In this document: positions 60,267 to 64,000 of the stretch, piece after piece
How the letters are laid out: the number at the start of each line of letters is the position of its first letter
Position numbering within the stretch: position 1 is the stretch's first letter
Source: Acidimicrobiales bacterium
GTDB taxonomy: Bacteria; Actinomycetota; Acidimicrobiia; Acidimicrobiales; Poriferisodalaceae
Reading direction: 5' to 3'
DNA length: 64,000 nucleotides
NCBI GenBank assembly: GCA_041394185.1
Contig: JAWKIQ010000003.1
Span: 620,001 to 684,000, forward strand
Translations under genes and position numbers: made by a program
Notes under the pieces: model-generated
Database searches by the model: none
The model's input: only the letters and a program-made list of their open reading frames with translations
Told to the model about the DNA's origin: nothing

Positions 60267-63200
60267 ATGAGTGGCCCGATGGGAGAAGTGTCGCCGCTGG
60301 ATCGTTCGCGCCGCAGGGCCCCTGTCGGTGCGTCGGACGCAATGCTGCGGCCCCATCGGTTCGTTCCTCCGAGCGTGGCGGCCGGGGTCGCTCCACGCCG
60401 GCGCATCCAAAGGCAGTTGGTGCACCGGCACGCCACGCGCCTGACGTTGCTGGCAGCCGGTGCAGGCACGGGCAAGACGACCGCACTGGCTCTGGCCTAT
60501 CACGGGAACCAGCTGGCACCCAGGGGTACCGACTGGTGGCTGACGTGCCAGCCAGACGACATCGACGCACACCAACTGCTGGCATCGATCGCCCTGGCTG
60601 CACGGATCGGGCCGATCTCTGACCCTGAAGAACTCTCATCGGCCGTCGCGAGCATGGCGCCAGAACCCGTATGCCTGATCCTCGATGATCTCCATCACCT
60701 CGGAACCGAAGCCGGAGAGGCCAATCGCCTCATCCAGTGGCTGTGCGATCAACTTCCCTCAAACGCTCACCTCGTTCTGTCGACGCGGCGCGAGCCGCCG
60801 CTGGCTCTTTCTCGATGGGAAGCGCAGCGGGAGCTGACCAGGATCTCGCCTGATGACCTGTTGTTGACCGAGGACGAAGCGCTCGACATCGGTGGTCAGC
60901 AGGTACTGAACCTGGGTGGCTGGCCGGCCCTCGTCTCGCTCGCCTCTCAGCACGCCGACTACCGGAGGTTCCTCCATGAGGAGGTGCTGCCACATCTCTC
61001 GAACGACGAACGGATCGCCCTCGATCACCTGGCAGCCCTTCGAGAGATGGACAGCGAGACACTTGTAGCCCTCACCGGACAAGAGCCGGCGGTGCTTGCA
61101 CCGATCCCGCTCGTCAGTCGTCGCAGCGATGGTTGGGAGGCGCATCGGCTCTGGTCAGAAGTGCTCGACATCGATGCCGGCCCCATACGCGCAGCCGCAT
61201 TCAGGTCCTTGATGGAGCGCTCCGAGCACCACGCGGCGGTCGAGTTGATGCTGCGGACCCGCGGCGAAGACCGGGACCTTCTGGCTGCGGTCAGGGAGGC
61301 GATCATCTCGAAACACCAGCCGCCGGCGGCGCGGGTGAGTACCTGGGCTGCATCGTTCCCTGATCAGCTGCGCGACAGCCCCGAGTTCAGCTTTGTCGAG
61401 GGGCTGGCCATCCGCGCCGACAAGCCGTCCAGCCCGAAATGCCGGAGCGCCTTCGATGCCGCCGCAGCAGGTTTCAGGAGCCGGGGCGACATCGAAGCCG
61501 AAGCTGCTGCGCTCGGGCAGGTCGTCTTCAGCACCTACGTGAGCCGCGACATGCCACGCCTCATGGCTTCGATGCAACGGGTAGGCGAGTTGACGGTCGC
61601 CGGCTCGAGGTCGGCCAGGCAGATCACCACGATCGGCGGAGCGATGCTGGCCTTGGCGGCCGGCGATCCCCAGGCCGTCATTGAGCGCGTGGCCGAGCTG
61701 GAACCCGATCGTTTGGCGCCGACCCTGTCGGCCCTGGCGAAATGGATGGAGGCGGGTGCTCTGGCACAGCTGGGGCGACCGTCGTCGGATGCCGCCCGAG
61801 CCTCGAGCGATCTTTGGCCTCACCTTCCTGGAACCGCCGACTCGGTTCTGTGGGCGTTGCTACGCGAGGGATCCTGGGAACAAATCATCGAGACGATCGG
61901 GTCGGAACCGGGGATGGCCGGCGGCCGGGACCGCTTCCTCTGGCTGGCCTTCAAGGCCAGCGCCCTGGCGTGCCTCGGCAAACTCGACGAAGCCGACCAC
62001 TGCCTGTTCGAGGCTCGCAAGCTGAGCGATGCCACGAACTGGCGGGCCCTCGTGCAGTTGCGCATGGTCGAAGCCGTGCTCGCCTTGCAGCGCGGCGATA
62101 TCTCAACTGCGACGAACCACATGCTGCAGAGCACTGGCGACCATCCAGTCGACTCTGTAGCCCGGGCTATGTATCTGGTCGCTCCTCGGTTGGTGCTCGA
62201 GTTGATTCCCGACCAACGCGACGAGCTCGTCGCCCACATGAACGGGCCTCTGCACAGACGGGATCTCGAGTTGTACGACGCGCTGGCGGCTTGGCGGGCC
62301 GGCTCGCCGGACGAGATGGCCGAGGTCGGGTGGCCAGAACATCCAGGGGAGATCCTCACCGCACTGTTCCTCGACGGGATGGTCGAGTTCTTGTTGGCGG
62401 CGACCAGTTGTGGCCGGCCGGAGGCACGGGCTGGGTGGGAGTGGCTGTTCTCGACCGTGGGAGAACCGGCCAGGGCTCTGGTCAGGCGCGCAGCTTCGTC
62501 ACAGACGCCTGGTCAGCAACAGGCGGCGAGCACCGTGCTGGCCGAGGTGCCGGTTCCGCCTTCTGAACCCAGGGCAGTACGAATCTTGGGGCACAGCGAA
62601 CTGCTGATCGGCGACAAGGCGGTCGATGCCGCCGACTGGCGCCGTGAACGGGTGCGGTCTCTGCTCGGCTATCTGATCGTCCACCCAGCGGCGACGCGCG
62701 AAGCGGTCATGTCGGCGCTGTGGCCCGACGCCGATTCGGACGCAGCACGCCGCAACCTGAGAACGACCCTGAACCTGCTTCAGCGCGTCCTCGAACCCGA
62801 GCGGGTATCGGGTGACGCGCCCTATTTCGTCCGCTCTGACGGCACCACCCTTGCGTTGAACACCGAACGCATACGGGTCGATGTGTGGGAGTTCGAGACA
62901 TCTCTCGAAACGGCACGGCGTCTGCGCGAGGACGGACTGGTTTCACAGGCGACAGACCATCTCGATGCCGCTGTCGATACCTACAGGGGCGACTTCCTCG
63001 CAGACGCCGACGAGGCCGACTGGGTGAACGAGCAGAGGTGGTCGTTGAGGTCGCGGCTGCTCGTAGCCCTGCTCGAGTCGGCCCAAGCCCACCTGGCCAT
63101 GCACCATCAGGACAGGGCGCTGGCCCACGCACGACGCGCCGCAGCGATGGAGCCTTGGAGCGAACCGGCCCACCTCATCGTGCTGCGGAGCCTTCTGGCT

Positions 63201-63329
63201 CGCGGCGACACGGCAGAAGCTCGCCGGGCCGCCGTCAAGTGCAGCGAGGTCCTCGCCGAGGTCGGCGGAGCCGCCGACCCCGAGCTGGACGACTTGTTGC
63301 AGACGCTCTCTGGGCGCGCGCCTCTCTAG
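60267..63329 (+). CDS. MalT/SARP-type ATPase regulator with BTAD domain
   Basis: A 1020-residue regulator from ATG 60267 (GTG 60261 is possible). The N-terminal STAND-type ATPase has the P-loop AAGAGTGKTTALAL near residue 65 and Walker B PVCLILDDLHHLG. A long helical, TPR-like sensor part follows. Near residue 770 starts a winged-helix OmpR/SARP-type DNA-binding domain (WRRERVRSLLGYLIVHPAAT, REAVMSALWPDADSDAARRN) and then a BTAD domain with TPR helices. This order (ATPase first, DNA binding last) is like MalT-family activators with a SARP output. It probably activates the divergent membrane pair or itself through the inverted repeat upstream; this is inferred. Its stop shares a CTAG with gltD. 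Confidence 0.85.
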   Translation: MSGPMGEVSPLDRSRRRAPVGASDAMLRPHRFVPPSVAAGVAPRRRIQRQLVHRHATRLTLLAAGAGTGKTTALALAYHGNQLAPRGTDWWLTCQPDDIDAHQLLASIALAARIGPISDPEELSSAVASMAPEPVCLILDDLHHLGTEAGEANRLIQWLCDQLPSNAHLVLSTRREPPLALSRWEAQRELTRISPDDLLLTEDEALDIGGQQVLNLGGWPALVSLASQHADYRRFLHEEVLPHLSNDERIALDHLAALREMDSETLVALTGQEPAVLAPIPLVSRRSDGWEAHRLWSEVLDIDAGPIRAAAFRSLMERSEHHAAVELMLRTRGEDRDLLAAVREAIISKHQPPAARVSTWAASFPDQLRDSPEFSFVEGLAIRADKPSSPKCRSAFDAAAAGFRSRGDIEAEAAALGQVVFSTYVSRDMPRLMASMQRVGELTVAGSRSARQITTIGGAMLALAAGDPQAVIERVAELEPDRLAPTLSALAKWMEAGALAQLGRPSSDAARASSDLWPHLPGTADSVLWALLREGSWEQIIETIGSEPGMAGGRDRFLWLAFKASALACLGKLDEADHCLFEARKLSDATNWRALVQLRMVEAVLALQRGDISTATNHMLQSTGDHPVDSVARAMYLVAPRLVLELIPDQRDELVAHMNGPLHRRDLELYDALAAWRAGSPDEMAEVGWPEHPGEILTALFLDGMVEFLLAATSCGRPEARAGWEWLFSTVGEPARALVRRAASSQTPGQQQAASTVLAEVPVPPSEPRAVRILGHSELLIGDKAVDAADWRRERVRSLLGYLIVHPAATREAVMSALWPDADSDAARRNLRTTLNLLQRVLEPERVSGDAPYFVRSDGTTLALNTERIRVDVWEFETSLETARRLREDGLVSQATDHLDAAVDTYRGDFLADADEADWVNEQRWSLRSRLLVALLESAQAHLAMHHQDRALAHARRAAAMEPWSEPAHLIVLRSLLARGDTAEARRAAVKCSEVLAEVGGAADPELDDLLQTLSGRAPL

Positions 63330-64000
63330 ACGAGGGGTCGGTCGGTGGGCTTGATCGGCGACGGAAGAGCGGTTTCGCCCATCAGGGCCTCGTCGACAGA
63401 GGCGGCGCATGCCCGCCCCTCGGCGATGGCCCACACGATGAGGCTCTGACCGCGACCCATGTCGCCACAAACCCAGACATTGTCTGCGTTTGTCTTGTAG
63501 CTGTCGTCGCGCGCGACGTTGGTCCTCGGGTCGAGTTCGACGCCGAGCTGATCGAGCAGACCACCCTGCTCTGGCCCGGTGAAGCCCATCGCCAGGAACA
63601 CGCGCTCGCACGGCAGCTCGAAGTCCGAACCGTCGACCTTCTCGAACTTGCCGTCGACCAGCACCACCTCATGGGCCTTGATCGCCCGCAGGTTGCCCTC
63701 GTCGTCTCCCAGGAACGCTTCGGTGTTGACCGAGTAGACCCGCTCGCCACCTTCCTCGTGGGCCGAGGTGACCTTGTAGGTCATCGGGAACGTGGGCCAC
63801 GGGTTGCGCTCGGAGCGCTGCTCTGGCGGCCGGGGCATGATCTCGAACTGGTGCACGGAGACCGCACCTTGGCGGTGTGCCGTGCCGAGGCAGTCGGCGC
63901 CGGTGTCACCTCCGCCGATGATGACCACCCGTTTGCCCGCCGACGAGATCGGGACCTCATCGGCAGCCATGTCGCCGAGCTGGGCCCGGTTGGCCCACGG
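63326..64000 (-). CDS. gltD: Glutamate synthase small subunit, partial
   Basis: The 3' part of gltD (about 224 residues), running off the right edge of the window. It has the NADPH-binding GKRVVIIGGGDTGADCLGTA, then PPEQRSERNPWPTFPMTYKV, ERVFLAMGFTGPEQGGLLDQ and the FAD-binding VWVCGDMGRGQSLIVWAIAE close to the C-terminus. GltD passes electrons from NADPH to the large subunit GltB, which makes glutamate from glutamine and 2-oxoglutarate. The N-terminal Fe-S part is outside. Its TGA/TAG region overlaps the stop of the convergent regulator gene in a CTAG. Confidence 0.9.
   Translation of the reverse strand, partial: PWANRAQLGDMAADEVPISSAGKRVVIIGGGDTGADCLGTAHRQGAVSVHQFEIMPRPPEQRSERNPWPTFPMTYKVTSAHEEGGERVYSVNTEAFLGDDEGNLRAIKAHEVVLVDGKFEKVDGSDFELPCERVFLAMGFTGPEQGGLLDQLGVELDPRTNVARDDSYKTNADNVWVCGDMGRGQSLIVWAIAEGRACAASVDEALMGETALPSPIKPTDRPLV

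Noticed and set aside
1..64000. CRISPR array.
   Set aside because: No regularly spaced short repeats were found; the direct repeats in the island are few, long and irregular in spacing.
45640..64000. A split gltB-gltD operon.
   Set aside because: The FMN protein at 45640 lacks the glutaminase domain and is 16 kb away from gltD, which is more likely paired with a true gltB beyond the window edge.

Overview
The window is GC-rich, densely packed chromosomal DNA from an actinobacterium, most probably of the class Acidimicrobiia. The clues are a secreted L,D-transpeptidase fronted by GYWL/DGGVFAYGDA repeats, a DUF222-HNH protein, a TIGR03086 (mycothiol-type DinB) protein, a PspA plus TPM-like secreted pair, a DUF385/Ddn-like F420-type reductase, a SARP/BTAD giant regulator, and many beta-oxidation-type genes. 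I recognised no rRNA, tRNA, CRISPR array, transposase or integrase gene.

Layout. 1-14.8 kb: the end of an acyl-CoA synthetase/GNAT fusion; an RDD membrane protein; a minus-strand tetR-acyP-GNAT set divergent from an alcohol dehydrogenase-DUF4386 pair with two identical palindromic operators between them; an aminoglycoside-phosphotransferase-like kinase with a Ddn-like protein; an ABC exporter pair; a phaC-type polymerase gene overlapping a very short partner gene; then DinB-like, DUF222-HNH, terpenoid-cyclase-fold and esterase genes. 14.86-21.73 kb: an accessory island. Four copies of the 3' end of an acyl-CoA dehydrogenase gene bracket three cassettes. These carry an unknown 354-codon ORF, a 2OG-Fe(II) oxygenase with a truncated duplicate, an Abi-like HEPN protein, two immunity-like proteins and several gene relics, with strong hairpins between them. 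21.7-32.6 kb: the full acyl-CoA dehydrogenase with twin palindromes upstream, a GAF-GGDEF cyclase, valS, the L,D-transpeptidase, two crotonase-fold proteins, a DUF3048 lipoprotein and rsgA.

32.7-48.2 kb: cell-envelope and metabolic genes. They include a charged membrane-anchored protein, a MTA/SAH-deaminase-type amidohydrolase, an SDR, a TPM-like secreted protein followed by pspA, FKBP, an LppM-like lipoprotein, a frameshifted MFS transporter, a DUF2786 protein, a membrane-anchored FMN glutamate-synthase-like enzyme and, just upstream of it, a WXG/pre-toxin-like protein. 48.3-64 kb: an orphan molybdenum hydroxylase large subunit, a TauD-like dioxygenase divergent from a methyltransferase, two more acyl-CoA dehydrogenases, a ferritin-like protein, a tsaC/sua5-MFS coupled pair, two coupled membrane proteins divergent from a MalT/SARP-like regulator across a 14-bp inverted repeat, and the end of gltD.

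How they work together: most genes are chromosomal housekeeping, lipid/CoA and envelope functions in short operons, often with convergent neighbours that share a CTAG stop overlap. The island at 14.9-21.7 kb is the one clearly accessory segment and the best candidate for an undescribed system: defence- or immunity-type cassettes accumulating at the 3' end of a fatty-acid oxidation gene, with no recombinase visible in the window.
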